Below are positions 41,335 through 55,739 of a stretch of DNA of 64,000 nucleotides, piece after piece. The stretch is from assembly GCF_001625305.1 (NCBI RefSeq), contig NW_017804054.1, positions 2,328,042 through 2,392,041 of the forward strand, in the 5' to 3' direction. Position numbers and translations under genes: made by a program. The stretch is from Branchiostoma belcheri. Lineage: Eukaryota > Chordata > Leptocardii > Amphioxiformes > Branchiostomatidae. Below the pieces are notes generated by a model that ran no database searches, was not told the origin of the DNA, and worked only from the letters and a program-made list of their open reading frames with translations. How positions within the stretch are numbered: the first letter of the stretch is position 1; each line of letters starts with the position of its first letter.

Positions 41335-44300
41335 GAAAAGAATAAACGATAAAAACTTCACATCACGACAGAAGAATAAAAATAACTTGCAAGTGGAAGT
41401 GATAAAAAATGTTGAATGCAAGGATCACTAAAGCAAAAAAAGTCTGTTTGAAATTAGGTTTAAAGCTGAATACAGAAAATGTTTATTAGCCTAGGGGTCT
41501 CTTATGTGAAAATAGATGTAGAAAATCAGATGTACCTATTTTAGCAAGTGCCATATGTAAAGACAACGTATTGTTGTTTTCTTTGAGTTTTTTGCATTTT
41601 TTTCCTGACAGATTTGGTTTTACTTTATTGAAATACTGTAGTTTATTTTGGGTGCCTCATTATTGACAACAGTTACTGCCTGTAACCTATCAGAGAGTCA
41701 AAAGCGCACGTAGGATTAACATCAATCTTACCGGGATATTCGCAGGAAATGTGTGGTCACGGTTCAAGCGTTTGAGACAGGAAACTTATATCATTCCACG
41801 GGGATTGTACTAGTGAGAACAATCTGATGGAGTAGGTGTTTATGACTAAAAGAGGTATTTATATGCAACATCACATCCACCGGCAGAGCAGAAGTAGTAA
41901 CATCAATCACGTCAAGCTACTTCACCATTCATCAAGTGTACCCGTACCCACTTTACACTGCCTCCAGAAACATACCAACAAATAAAACTGAAACTACGCA
42001 AGAAAGAAGGCGTGTAGACATACAGATAACGCTAACAACGACCCTCATTTATCTGTAGATATAAGATAGTGTTGGAACCTCTTCTAAATAAAATGAAATC
42101 AGCTTGTGGCCTATGAGGACGTTTTCTGCCGTATAATCACAGAAGCAACAACCATAGACTCGGGATCTAAAAGTATTGGAGAGACGTTTTCGGTGGCTTA
42201 GTCGGGTTCCAAGTCTCGACAAACGGATTATGAGTAATCCAGTGCGTTCGTCTCCGGGCGTATTCCGTAATGGAACCCTATTCCCACATGTCTCTTAGCT
42301 AGACTGCGCAGTGTTTTGGTGATTTCCTGCTGGGTTTTCTCATAACTGTATCCATAAAAGTGATATATTCTTACTTGATATTGCCTCACCTCGCGGATAC
42401 TGCCTGCCATATATTTCTCATAACGCTATATGTTTATTTTATTTTTTATGAGTACACGTGCGTTATAAATTTTGATCTAACTGTATTGTCGAAAAATGTA
42501 CACGTTTAAGAAGAAGTTCTATTATTATTGCGTTAATTATGACTATTTTGTATTCTATCACGTTTTGTGATTTTTTACGCTAAGATGACCATACCCACTT
42601 TCCATTTCCTTGTCTTACTTTTTTTTATTCAATGCATCATGCAAAATTAGTTCAGTATTCTTTACTTTCGGATTTGGCACATTAGGACATTTGTCTTGTC
42701 TTTGAAACTGCTAAACATTTCGAATGGTATATCTTTACTAAATCATGAGACACACATACATATTTCTAAGGTTCAAAAGATGCTACCCATATACGCGCAT
42801 GGATTAGATTGTGTAGTTACATTTTTAATTCAGTTTAACATGTCATGCTTTACCATTTAATTTGCAAAAGACATAGTAGGGACTTTTGGGTTGTGCTTTG
42901 CAAGCTATAAGCCTTTTTAGATATCACATCGTTCTATTCCAGATTTTCATGATTGCTCGATGACCGATTATTCTGAATATGAAATTGGTTAGATTTTTAT
43001 TCTTAATATACGTAGTGGAATCGTTAAAAGGATTTAAGTGGATTTAAAGCTTCAGAAAGTGTAGGTTTCCTTTACACACTGTAACATCATAAAATCGTTA
43101 GGTACTAAAGATCTGCATGAAACATTTCCAGAGTTTGTAAAAACAATATTATAGAAGAACTATATATTGCAGACCGTATTTGCGTGCCATGAAGAAGATA
43201 AAGATGAGAAATACCATAAAAATGAATAATAATACTTAATTCCTCTATCAAGTATTGCTATGTTCGCTTTATCTCTGCGCGGTTTCATAATTTCTCTGCA
43301 GCATTTACCTTTCAAATGAATTTTGTATGTGTATATGTACACCTGAAGATTGTACATATGTTTGACCTACATAGTTTGAAGAATGCATATGCCCTTAGCG
43401 TTTTTGACGCTAGTTTGCAAAGACAACATGTACCAAATGTCAAAGTTCTTCTCCCTAAGGGTGCCACCAAAGCTCCCCATGAGAATAAGCAAATATGACG
43501 ATGATATTTTCCAATCTGTTAACCGTGTGGGGCTTTTTTTGACATCACAATCTAAATCTAATTACCCTGAGCTAACGGGGATCTGGGAAGACGAAAACCA
43601 GGCGGTTCGCACCGGCCTTTGAATTAGTAGGAAAATGGCAGAGGGCAGGGATAACCTCAAAGGAATCTTACTAAGTAGGAGTGTGAAGAATCATATGCAA
43701 AAAGAAACAGCGAATTCTAAAGCTGACACTATTAGCATCATTTCATCTAAGCGTATTGCTACTGCTAAACTATATTTCGTGATTTGTAAGATTGATACGT
43801 AAAATGTTAAAGCATGAAAATAATGACCGGCTTAAGGAACTATCTATGCATTCTATTCCGTATATCATATATGCAATGTTTTAAAACGGCGCGATTTCCA
43901 CAAAGATAAAAGATATCATATAATAAAGATATTTATAAAAATCGATCTAGCACTTTGAGACTGCGAGGTAAGTGTTGATATGTTATGATGGTTTCTAAGA
44001 ATACCTTATATGCATGAAAATTGAATTGTAATAAAAGTTTGCATTGTACGCATTTTTCATTCATTTTTGTACGTCTATGCTTTTATCGCGTACCAAATGT
44101 TACATTATGTTTTTTTTAGACTTTTAAACAACATAGTGCATCCAAATCTCTGAAAAAACAACAACGGCCATTGCTTTGCAACGCTGTAATACCAATGACT
44201 AAAACAATTGCATGGGCTCATCAATTCTTCCTTGTTTGCGGCCGGTTTTCAGTAGGTACATTTTAAATGTATGATTTCTTGTGCATACTATAAGTGATAT

Positions 44301-44427
44301 ATTAAAGTGCTTTTGCTATGGTATAGAAAAAATCTTCTGACAAAAATGCCGACGCATTTGCTACAGCGTATTTACATAGATATAGTACATAACAACATCA
44401 ACAACAACGGAAAAAGAGGTGTACATA

Positions 44428-44603
44428 CCTAACGTGTATATAGAATACAGCGGGAGTGAAGAGGAAGCGCGTTGCCTAGCTCGCAAGTTTTCTAAATGCT
44501 ATGTGCGTCCCACCGACACCAGTTAACGGGTCCTCCTCCCAATATCCAATCTACCAAGCCTCGTCATCTTCTGGGCCTTCTAGCAATGAGGCTGTTGACG
44601 TCA
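44428..44603 (-). promoter_or_regulatory. Candidate promoter/5' exon with CRE palindrome
   Basis: TGACGTCA (44596-44603) is a perfect cAMP-response element. Downstream on the minus strand is a GC-richer stretch ending TTAG|GTATGT, a possible splice donor at about 44430. Could be a first exon of the cholinergic locus 8 kb upstream of VAChT; unsupported by any other signal. Confidence 0.15.
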
Positions 44604-45001
44604 TAGATGGGACGTGCCATTACTCGATATGGGGGACCAGCTCAGACGTAACAAAAAACTAGGTTACATCGCTGAGGACGTATCTATCTTTATCAAGTAG
44701 ATATAGAAACTTGTAGAAACTCTTTAGCTCTTTATCTTAGTACAAAAATTTCCTTAAACCAAGCGGCCTTTAAGTTATCCCTTTTTAAACAAACATAGCG
44801 TAAAATGTACACCATCTCTATAATATTTTACTATCTTTAAGAAAACGTTGGATTTACATTAAATACAAATGCTGCCTAGTAAAGAATCAAATTTTGCAAT
44901 CAAAAACAAATCGTAAACACGACTACAATAATAGCAACGTATGATGTCTAGCACAATCGACCATTTTGCAAGTCAACTTACTTTCTTTTATCTTTTTTAT
45001 C

Positions 45002-45219
45002 ATTATCTGTATAGCCGGTATAACCGCCTTTAGGCGTAACACACCAGCTTCGCAGGCACGCGGCGTGACGGCAGCTTGCTACATTACTCCGAACGACTTG
45101 TTACACCTAACCTTTGGACATCCAACTCTTAACATTATTTGAAAATATCTAATGATAATGTCCCTACTGTACTCGGTGACAGCGAGTTCAACTCAGCGAA
45201 AGATCTAGGAAAGAATGAG
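45002..45219 (-). pseudogene. LINE 3' end (CR1/L2-type), second copy, reversed
   Basis: The reverse complement matches 38212-38434: TTCTTTCCTAGA, NSLSPSTVGTLSLD in translation, then GTTACGCCTAAAGGCGGTTA and GGCTATACAGAT. In-frame stops present. Confidence 0.7.
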
Positions 45220-45617
45220 TTTTTGAACACCTCAATCCTTAGTTGATACCTCTGTTAATTTTTTTTTAAATTTGAATTTACCACAAGGGATAGCAAAACA
45301 GGCGTATTGACTCCTCTTGTACTTCTAACAAAAGATACCAGCAATGGCGTTTCCTTGTGCCATTTCCATATGACCATCGCCATCTGACTAACCTATTCAA
45401 GACGTACATAACTACGTCATGACCAATATGCCTTCAGTCCAAACTGTAATAGAGACCACATCAATATTGATATTTCATTAATGTAACAGGTTCCACCACA
45501 TGGGGAACGTAAATACTGTTCCAGGCAGGTGGGCGTTCTTTAAAACTTTAATGGTGGAAAATTGTCATCGTTGTTTTTTCGTGTGTCACCTATGTTTCAT
45601 TTCCTGGACAGGAAACA

Positions 45618-46080
45618 GTATTTCAATTACGAATTACCTGTTGAAAATGAAGTAAGATACGTTGTATGAGTCACATAAAAAGTAATAGAAGGTTCTAGAG
45701 AAGGAAGAAACGTGAAAATTATGACACATATGACATACGTATAAAATATCTGACGAAGATTTGATCCTTTATTTTCTGGGTGCTGGCCTTAAAATCAACC
45801 CAGGTCCTTTTAGTAACTGTTTTTGGTCAAAATTACGGGCCTTTTTTGGTCCATGAATGTCGATACACATTGCGACAGTGCTGTTTCAACCTAGTATGTA
45901 CAGAAATGACTAGAATATTGAATTTGAAGAAAAACAACAGTTTTCCATCCCTAAACAACTGCACTGGATGCCTATAAAGGCAACAGTTGTGTTTCAGTTA
46001 CAAATGACTTGTTAGAAATTGAGCAAGTCACCCTATTGAAAGCTTCAAGAAGTTCAAGAGAAGGAAGAAAAATATAGCAT
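45618..46080. repeat. Diverged direct repeat flanking MITE copy 3
   Basis: TTTCAATTACGAATTACCTG... GTTCTAGAGAAGGAAGAAA (45618-45710) resembles TTTCAGTTACAAATGACTTG... GTTCAAGAGAAGGAAGAAA (45988-46069), about 370 bp apart. Confidence 0.5.
45770..45978 (-). mobile_element. MITE copy 3, truncated, reversed
   Basis: The reverse complement aligns with the left half of MITE copy 1 (GCACTG, CTAG..TGAAACAGCACTGT, ATCGACATTCATGG, GTTACT.AAAGGACC). Lacks the LINE insert seen in copy 1 and one terminal repeat. Confidence 0.6.
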
Positions 46081-49000
46081 AAGGAATAAGATGATGCAAG
46101 ATGTAGAGAAATAATCATCTGAAGGTTTAAACGACCCCCCTCCCACACGTAATGAGAGTTTGCCAATATGTCCCGGACGTCCTCTCCTTCACTGTTCCCA
46201 AACAGCTTCAGCCCACGAAATCAATGGCTATTGTAAAATTTTCATTAGTGCGGAGAACGGATGGGGCGATGGGCGGGTGACCTACGGGATAAACGACCGC
46301 TTTTCACTTGATGAAATTAAGACATCCTTCTCTTTATGGGCACATGCTTGTTACTTATATGGTCACCGTAACCCGAAAGCAAAATAGTTGTAGTGTATTG
46401 TTCTTACTTATGTTTTTCTTCTTTAGAGCAGCTTTAATCTTTGCTGCCTGCCTTATGAAGTCAAATTAAAAGTCAGCAATATTTGTTATTTTATTACAAC
46501 GTGGAAAATGACCATGGCACATTCGGTACGATTGTCGCACAATTATAAAATTAATAAAGCATTGGATATTCGTGCATGTTGCATCATACTCATCTCTTCT
46601 GCCTTGTTTCGGCAAAACGACTGTCCCAGCCTGCTTGACACTTGCACGACACTAAAACCGTACGACCACACTATAATTGACCTCGTAGTACCACCTCTAG
46701 CTGTATAACAGCTTGTACTAGGCAACCTGGTATAATGTAGCTCCTAGTTGGAGCCAAATTTGCTGCCCTCGCTTGAACGTGATAAATATTTTACTGTCAC
46801 CTCTACCTACTCACGGTATTTATGACTTAAAAGGCTCAGGTGCCACCAGATTGAAAATTTGATCTATTATTGAATGGAAAGTCGCAATTAAAACTGAAAG
46901 CTCCCGTTAGGCGCTATGATTGGCAGAAACGAATGGCCTCCCGGATAGAATTACTAGGAAAATAAGTTTGGCTCTCCCGATCATCGTTACATTTTCTTGT
47001 ATAAGTGGATTAACTTGTGTCACATTGAATAACACTTACGTAACGTTTCAGGTTGCACAGTGGCATATTTCTGATTACCGAATGAGTTATGTGTGTATTC
47101 TCCTTGTCTAAAACGGTGATGTATTAAGTCAATCAAAAGAAATAAGTACTACAACGGCATGTAGTAAAAGTTTTACAGGTAGATATTTTTAACGGCTGTT
47201 ATAAGTTACAACGGCTGCTATTTGCTATTACTCCTTTAATTAATGTACTGTAACAGTTACAAAAGTTTCTTACCGTTCTCTTTCCTTTCTTTCTTTTGTT
47301 ATATATGTCATGCTCAAAATATTTCATATGACCTTACCAGTAACTTATAACTTATAACCAGAAATATTTAAAGAAAAATGTATTGGTTGCTGTTTTATTG
47401 TAAACCACACATCATTGCAATTGGAACATGAGCTTGCTAGGTAACAATAATGATATTTATATGGTTATGATAATAATCATGCTGACGTGCGAAAGAGAAA
47501 TGAAAATAACAGATGATTTCTTCACAATCAGCTCTGTTACACTCAAACCGGCCCACAAGATCGATAGTAAGGGACATTTTACAGATGATTTTCATAAGCA
47601 TAGCGAGCAGATATCTCTAAATAAAAACCAAATTATCCCCCCAGATATAAAAGTCGGTGCGGCAGCCTAGGCACACTGGAATGAATCACAGGCCGGTATT
47701 GATTACTTTTTCGTATGTTAATTTAATTAAGTGGAGTCCGAGAGTAGCCGAAATATTAAAGTGAGGGAGTCTTGGGATTTGAGGGTAACGGTCAGATTAA
47801 TTACGTCTGCTTCCGGAAATGAGAATATCCGACTGATTCAAAGAACTGGGGGCGGGATAGATCTTAATACACTGAAGCATATATTGGAACAAGGAGGGGC
47901 TATATTTTTAAACGTACAGTCGCAAAAAAAAAATACAAAAAATACCTTTTACCTGTGTGTTAGACGAAAAATATCCACAAATAGCAATAAGCTGTTGTAT
48001 TGTTTTACTAAATTTCCTCTTTTACGGGAATTTGTGAATTAGGGGAGGCTTACTGCCAAAGCTAACGACGTTATTACAGATCTATTTAGTTTGATATGCC
48101 CAGGGGCATATTTATGTAGCTTACATGATACCAGTCGTATTGGGCTCATTATGGGACGTGGCAGAGGATAACTGCACGTCAGCGTCGGGTTGAAAGGTAA
48201 TCCATTCTGACGTAAACGTCGGTATTTAAAACAGGTACAGCGGCATTTTCTTAGAAAACACATTTACAGTGTTGCGACAGATCATACTAATTCTTAATGT
48301 TATCTTGGTCACCTACGAAATTTATATTTAAAAGAAAATAGAAGAAAATGATAAAAACTGTTGTTGCTAGAAGTAGTCCAAATTTTTTTCAAAATCGCAA
48401 TTTTTAGTAGACTGATGTTGTTCTTATATCTTGACATCTACATTATGTACATTATGACATTATGATATATCGACACTTGTAAAATTCTAACGCAAAAAGT
48501 AAAATGTCTAATGTCGATTTTACAGTTACTGGTACACAACTAGGGGTTTAACTACAAGTACAGCTATAAGTAAAAACAATATTTCTCGACACAAATCTAA
48601 ACAAGACTCTTATTGGAAAGAACTGCATTAATGTCAAGCCATTTAAATTTTGCATTACCCGACTTAACATACATACATTCACTCTCCTACGGGCATACAG
48701 GCATCAACTTCTTGCTTGTTTTAGCTCCGTATTTTAACTTATCATCAAATAATAACCCCCGTATCAAAACCGGTATATAAGAAAATGAGTGCAAATCTTA
48801 TTGTTAGTGCAATCATAATAGGTGGCGTAAAAAAAGAAAATCTTATAGTTTTATTAAGAAAATCAGCTTTGCAGCATGAGGTACATGTATAAAAAGCTGA
48901 ATTGCATTGATCTGTACAATCATATGTGGCATAGCATCAACATTACATACAAAAAGATGACAACTCAGGCAAAGATATACAATATGCCTAACTACGGGTG

Positions 49001-52000
49001 CGAAGTAAACAAGAACCTTACCTCAACAAGCCACTCTCCTTCTGTAGCTGCTCTAAAGCGATGGTCTCTAGATCTGAAACTCGTCCTTTATTAAATCAGA
49101 GGTCCAGAGCGTGGGCGTGACCTACAGTGACACAAATAGGACTATCAGGACATGGGTGTGGTACATATGCAAAATTTTAATGCTTCCATTTTGTAACGGT
49201 CTGTAGGTTTGAAAAGTCAAGCTTAAATTACTTTGTCCAGCATTTTGTACTACACAATCGGTTATGTGTTGTAAGAACCAGATATTCTAGCCTCTGATGG
49301 TTTGGTATTTTATAAATTCCTCGTTTTCTTTCTTTATTATACCAAACATCTTTGGTGATTGGTTCATTTATTACTTGGTTTACTTTTATCAATAGTTCGT
49401 CACCTAGCTTTTTTATGTCTTATAAAGAGTGAAATGATAATCGGTTCGTGTCATCTGTAATCTATATTGACTTTCTTAGTTCGTCTTACCCATTGGCTGC
49501 CTTTTCTATCTTTGGTTTTCTTATGTTTTATCGATTTTCTAAACTAATTAAGATTATGCTAAAATTGAAGCTTGCCCATAAAAAAGTGCCACAGAATGAC
49601 TGTACTGTTTGTGTTCTTGCAGTCAATTACATATTCTTCTTATTTGTTTGATAGCAAATTAAGTTTTCATGTAATTTTTGTAATTGCAAGTTTTGCCTTG
49701 CGGATCTAATTTGATGTCAGTTGTATTCAATTAGATAATGTATCATAGAGAAAAAGGGACAAGCTGTTGCGCTAACATAATTGTATATATGCATATAAGG
49801 AAAGGTGATTCAAGATTATAGAAATGAAATTAATAGTATAGTGCCTTTCAGAGACCTCCCACTTACACTTATTCCTGTAGCTAGTTTGTTTTCTATATAG
49901 TTTGCTGAAGTAACGTACCTTATGACTTATGTACTTTTGCAATGTTCCGGAGATGAGGAGTTGTATATAGAATATTTGCAATATAATTCATGCGATGCGA
50001 TATTATCTTCATATTATCGTTATTAAACAAAGCATGCAGATACCGATACCACTAATGGTTTGCTATTATAATAGATAAAATGACATCTAAAACTATGCTG
50101 GCGCCTATGTAGTTTGAGCATATGCTTTACGGTTGATCTAAAATTTATGCATTGGTGTATGAATAAACATTATAAACATGAACAAACATAAGATCTTACG
50201 TACAATTTATTTTTTTTTGTTTAATAAGTCATTACATTAGGTGCCATAAAGTCAAGTAAAAAAAAAGAAGTAAGACAACATGGATTGTCAATTTTATTCC
50301 GAGGTTATTGGAAATATGGACAAACGGCTCATCGGCACAAATCCACTTAACTTTATCGGAACTGAGATGTACTTCCCACAGAGTGAGAAGGTCACTTTGT
50401 CTTTGCTTCGATTTGAAAGTTATGACTGATTATTTATTGCACATCGCCCTTAATTCTGCTCTTAATCAACATGTCCGGAGCTCGATCAATCCTTCTTTTG
50501 CGGGTCCATTCCGCTGATTGAATGAAACGACATCCGGTGACGCAGGTAGAGGACACTGTGTCAGACATGTTGAGGTTACTTACAAAGTTACGGCGTCCTC
50601 TGGTGGTGTACGAGTCTGGTGTTTGCTACTCAGTCAAGTTGACAGCAGCGATATATAACACTTTCTAATCTAAAATACCATCGGCAGAAGAAGTTTTTCA
50701 CGTTCTTACTTTACTCAACTGTCCTTTGACTAGTAGTACATTAACCCTGTTCAGACCTGGGGGCTTATGAGGCCCGCGCCAACTTGCATCTACTATAGTG
50801 CTTGGACGTCTTGCTCTAGAACAATCAAATTGGTTACTTTTCTTAAATATATCTGCTTTAACTGAGATAAGTTTATTAATGGCAAAAGGCAAGGCAACGG
50901 GTTTCTGACAGGCGGTTTTTAGATAATTCAGTAATTTTTGGTTTAAACATAAAAAAATTCCGGTTTTTAGATTTAAATAACCCTTCGATTCTAACATAAC
51001 TCATACAATTACATGTAATTTCTATCATTGAATATTCTTTTTATGCTTATTTGGTATGGTGAACTTTGATATGGCGCGGATCATATCATAACCTCTTTTG
51101 TACCGGGACCAGGCCAAGCTTGTCTCGTTGCTGTGTTTTGAATTCCAATCTAAACCCTTGGCGGCGTCAACAACCTGAATGACGCGGTGAGTAAGACTAA
51201 ACAAAGCACTCCATTTAAAGAGAATCCATTTAAACTCTGTGTTTTGTCTCTGTGGCGTTTTGTGTTCGAAATAGGTGCATTATATTACCCTGCAATCTGG
51301 CAAAAATAGCTATCCATATAGAGAGAGTGTAATATTGTTATGTTTCTGAAGTGGACATGGAACATGGACATATATGTGGGTTATGATATTAATCTCTGGG
51401 TTATGACAGTGGTAATGTTAAACCCTCTGTCAATAGAAAATAAGATTCAAGTATTCAAAAAATAATTCAACAGATGTGATGTTGTAGTACATAGATATGA
51501 AAGGAGCAACCTCCATTTTTTCAGATTTTGTCATCAAAGAAACACCAAAAGGACACATAAAGTCGACCCCCTGGTGCAATGCATCTTGGGAACCGGAAAA
51601 GGGTGAATGTGCCGCTCCCTAATTGTCCATAAATGTCATAAGTAAGTATTATTGACGCGGCGTATAGGGCATGCGTACAACCTGGCTGGTGACTGACCTC
51701 GATTAAAATTAGCTTAAGAACTTTAAAACCCTTCGTGGGGGGGGGGGGCTTAATTTTCAGCATATGGTGGGTTATACAGGTGGAGTGTCGTTTTTCTGAA
51801 TACATATTAATAGATGGGCTAACACATGAAGGTGAGTTCAAGTGAGCAAAATTTTAGAAAGGTAAGATATGATGTCCCTTTTTGTCTGTTTTTGCGCAGG
51901 TTTCAATGAAGAACCTTTACTGCGGTGTCTCCCCTATAAACTATACGTGGGGAAACTACTTAGTATGTTTTCTACAGCACAGCAAACGGTTTGATACACC

Positions 52001-52639
52001 GTTTGTAGTAAGGCACAATCGTGAATCCCCCTTATTTTAGCAGTCCTCGAAAAAGTTAAGCGACATTGTATTAAAGATTGTATAATACTTGGACAAGGGT
52101 ATCTGGCAATCTTTTCGGGGCAAAGTTTCAAACATTCACAACTTTCCCCCGACTTTGCGCTGACTTACTCCTATCCATGGTTGGAGGGTTTTCGGTTGGT
52201 ATTCGAGAAGCTAAACTCACCTGGTAAAATTGACGTAGTTGAAAGGCAGACGAGTAAAAAGAACCACACAACCCAGCGACGCTAATATCAGGACTTTCCA
52301 GACGGTCTCCGTGCCAATGTTTGTGTCAAAAATCCCAGCTTTTGACTAGAATAATGCACGATGTTCTTACCTCTTATGGTATGTAACGGCGTGAAAAGGC
52401 TCTCAGGTGAAGCGCCTTCCTGTTGCGGTCACGAGAACTGAAGTCATTGTTTAGATTTAGTCAGTGCACTTGGCGTGACGTTGCACTAGCAAGCCAATGA
52501 CAAAAAAGGTTAGGAGTGCCTATGTCCTGTATTCTTGGAAGAACTTGAAAGGAACAATGACCGGTTTCTTTGTGATTCTTCTAAGACAGGATGGTGGCAC
52601 TATACTTTTGTGAATATGGCAAGGCGACATGGTGTCAAC

Positions 52640-52800
52640 TTGCAAACATATGCTTTTGAGAGGTCATGTTGCTTAGCGACAAAGCGTTCGGCTCGAAACC
52701 AAGAGGTCACGAGTTTGAATCCTGCCATGTCATGCCACCGATTTTGTGCGCTTTATCCAGCTGCAAAATTTAATTACTTTGAACATAATCACTATTAAAG
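52640..52800 (+). mobile_element. tRNA-derived SINE fragment
   Basis: TTGCTTAGCGACAAAGC resembles an RNA polymerase III A box, and 33 nt on, AGTTTGAATCC resembles a B box, embedded in GCGTTCGGCTCGAAACCAAG and AGGTCACGAGTTTGAATCCT. It lacks a proper acceptor stem, so it is a SINE head, not a functional tRNA gene. Confidence 0.6.
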
Positions 52801-55026
52801 TTTGGGTATCATAAATTACGACATATCAAACAACGTGTGTGGAAACTGCTTTAGATAATGTCTCTTGAGTTTGGTTTCATCAATAACTCGAGCATCACCT
52901 AATGATAGGGTGTTATATGGATTATTGCCTAAGTCATCTTATTATATGTTAACACCAGGATTTGCAGTTTTGCTTATTTTGATTGGCTTGAGATTACCTT
53001 TATGAACATTACAATTTGGTAGTTATATGTCTTGTGTCCTAAGTGTAGACGGGGCTGCTTAGCCCCACTATACGCTGCACACGGCCACAATTCAAGACTA
53101 ATAGTGCATCATTTCTTGAGATGGAAGGATGTCTTCTACTATCTTATCATCAGTCAGTCTATTTCAGTCTGGTTTGCAGAACATAACTTATACAGTCTGT
53201 ATCATCTTTAGACAAATTGATTTAATTTCCATTAATATAGATTCCGGGTCCCTGTGGGCATATGAAGTTTTTTGTATTGTTTTCCTTTGCACTAATCCGG
53301 AACTACTTTTCTTCTGCCAGTTCACTATGCTTGTATACTTAAGTACGTAAACAACAGATTTGTATCAAATACATAAAAGGATTACTGCTTTCTTCTCTGA
53401 AAAAAGTGGTGCAGTCTGAAAACTTTCCTTAGCACATGTTGAAAGCAACTGTTGAAAGCGCCTGATTCTTGTAATAGAAGTAGAGGCTTTTGGCTATTCC
53501 CGAGATGAAAAGACCTGGTTGCTCTTTTGGTAAATCTATTGACTTAAAACAGAAATGCCTAGAGAGGGACTTACATAGTCGTTCTTCTATACGGCAAGAT
53601 AGTTATGGTCTGGTTGTCTCTAGTCTATCCACTTATATGTACAGTATTATGTTGTGCAATTTTCTGGCATTATTTATTCTAAATGTAAATGCCTGTGCGA
53701 GACTACTGCGTTGCTACAATCGTTGTCTTGGCGCCGGTGACGACCGGTCTAATCCAGTCTGGGACATTCCCTGCACGTGTTAGTAACAGATACCGTAATT
53801 TCCGTAAGTTATGTTTGTGGCCATGAGAAGTGTGATTATATTGCGTCCTGGAATCACTAAGACCGTAAGTGTTGGTTGACACGCACACCAACAATCACTG
53901 TCATGGGACAGTATTGGATGGGAGTTTTATCCGGTACAGGATAAATGGGACGCACGCAAATTTAGGACTGAGCAACACCCGTCATTGTCAAGAAATGAGC
54001 TATTAAGAGATTCTTTGACGTCCCTTCAGAGGTTTTTACAAATATTTCAATCAGCATAACTCTTGCAATCGGATTGTTTACAAACAGTTGTACTGTTGTA
54101 ACTGGTTATTTTGCATGTTACGGCGTTGTGTAGTAACTGTGTTGAGTATTGTACATAACGTTATATGTGAATTCAATGCAAGACTATAGCAGTGGGCCCT
54201 TTAAACTACAGCTAATGGTAATTCGAATAAGGTCTCAAATTCTATAGTCTCAAAGTAAAACAGGTGCTTCTTGACATAGTACTAGTGAATAAGACGTCGC
54301 AGAAGTTTTATAGCAGTCTCCGTCTGTATCTGATCATTTGGGTACATCACATTACATCACATTTTATTTTTCGCATTTCGTTTAATAAAACATTGTGACG
54401 TATCGTTACATCCTCAATGTTACCAAAATATCATTAGACAACAATACTGTTATAATAACTCATCCTAAAAATATTACGGCTGTCTAATGTTCTGACTTAA
54501 TCATGAGCATGCGAAATGACCTTTAAGTTGGTATACACCGTTTCATGCCCACCCCCATCTAAACACTATGCAAACTATCTATCAGATGGCATTGTTCAAA
54601 CGACCAACAGAAGTTAAATTACGTTAGAGAAGAGCATCTTTAGCTTGATGTCCTGTTTTATTACCTCGTAGAAAGGTACACAGCGTCTTAAAGTAATTGC
54701 CAATCTCCTTTGTTTATCCATGCCTGCCCAGACAGATCGAACAACCGGAACATCAATAACGTACAATAGTCTCTTTGCGGCTTTCTTCACGTCTCATAAA
54801 AACGGGGAAATGGGCTCACGGCAGCTAATTGGGTTAGAAATTGATGAACAGAGACATTCCATTATCCCAGTACAGAAGTATGACCCTTGACATCGTGTCC
54901 ATATTAGCTGACATTAGTAGAACATCATGGGCATGTCCATGTTTGTAATTATCACGAGAGAGAACGTGAGCTTATCAGAACACCGATGACCTTAAGGAAA
55001 CGTGTATTGTGGTAGTGATGGTGGGA

Positions 55027-55383
55027 CTCCAATGCAGTTTCAGGGCTTGGAAACCCGATTTTTCAAAGTCAATATTCTAGTAATTTATCTACATAGTGAG
55101 TTGAAAACACACTATCCTAATGCATATTGACCCTCCTGGAGCAAACATACCCAAAATTCTGACGGAAAATGGTTACTGAAAGGGCCCTTGCCTGATTTCT
55201 AGGGTACCACCCATAAAATAAAGGACTAATCTGGGGGCTTGTTTCTGCAGTTTTAGATACCCAAAGTATGAAATACTTATTGAAATGTACTAATGTGAAA
55301 CAGTATGTGTCAACATCACAAAGATTGCCTTAATCAAAATATGTCCAGTTTTGCTGCTCTGAAATTGCATTGGATACCTTTAA
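55027..55383 (+). mobile_element. MITE copy 4
   Basis: Interior matches copy 1 over most of its length without the LINE insert. The right end GAAATTGCATTGGATACC-TTTAA is the family terminal repeat; the left TTAAAGG is lost (starts CTCCAATGCAGTTTCA). Confidence 0.7.
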
Positions 55384-55739
55384 CGTTTACGTATTAGTAG
55401 TTGAGCTATCTGAAGAAGCTTCAAAAATTAATCCTTCTATTAATTAAAAGCAACGCAAAAGAAAAAAAAAACATTTCCATTTCCATGAAGTAAATCTGTA
55501 GCCTTACTTTTGTTACTTGTAATTGACCCCCAGCCAGAATATTTTGTACAATAAACTTAATGATAAGTATCTAATTACGTATGCTGTATATGGTGCAACC
55601 ATTCGTGTGGAAAAAAGCCATGTCTCATAAATGCCAAACGCAGATTAATTTCTGAGTCCTTGTAAAACCCCGGAACATCAGATCATGGCCAGCAAACCAT
55701 CGTTTATAGACGGACGTTAGAAAGATCATAAACCACAGG

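Noticed and set aside
47731-48042. 103-codon plus-strand frame starting MESESSRNIKVRESW
   Set aside because: No recognisable domain or supporting signals; kept as chance until expression is shown.
52640-52730. Possible tRNA gene
   Set aside because: A- and B-box-like strings are present but no closed acceptor or T stems; read as a SINE head.
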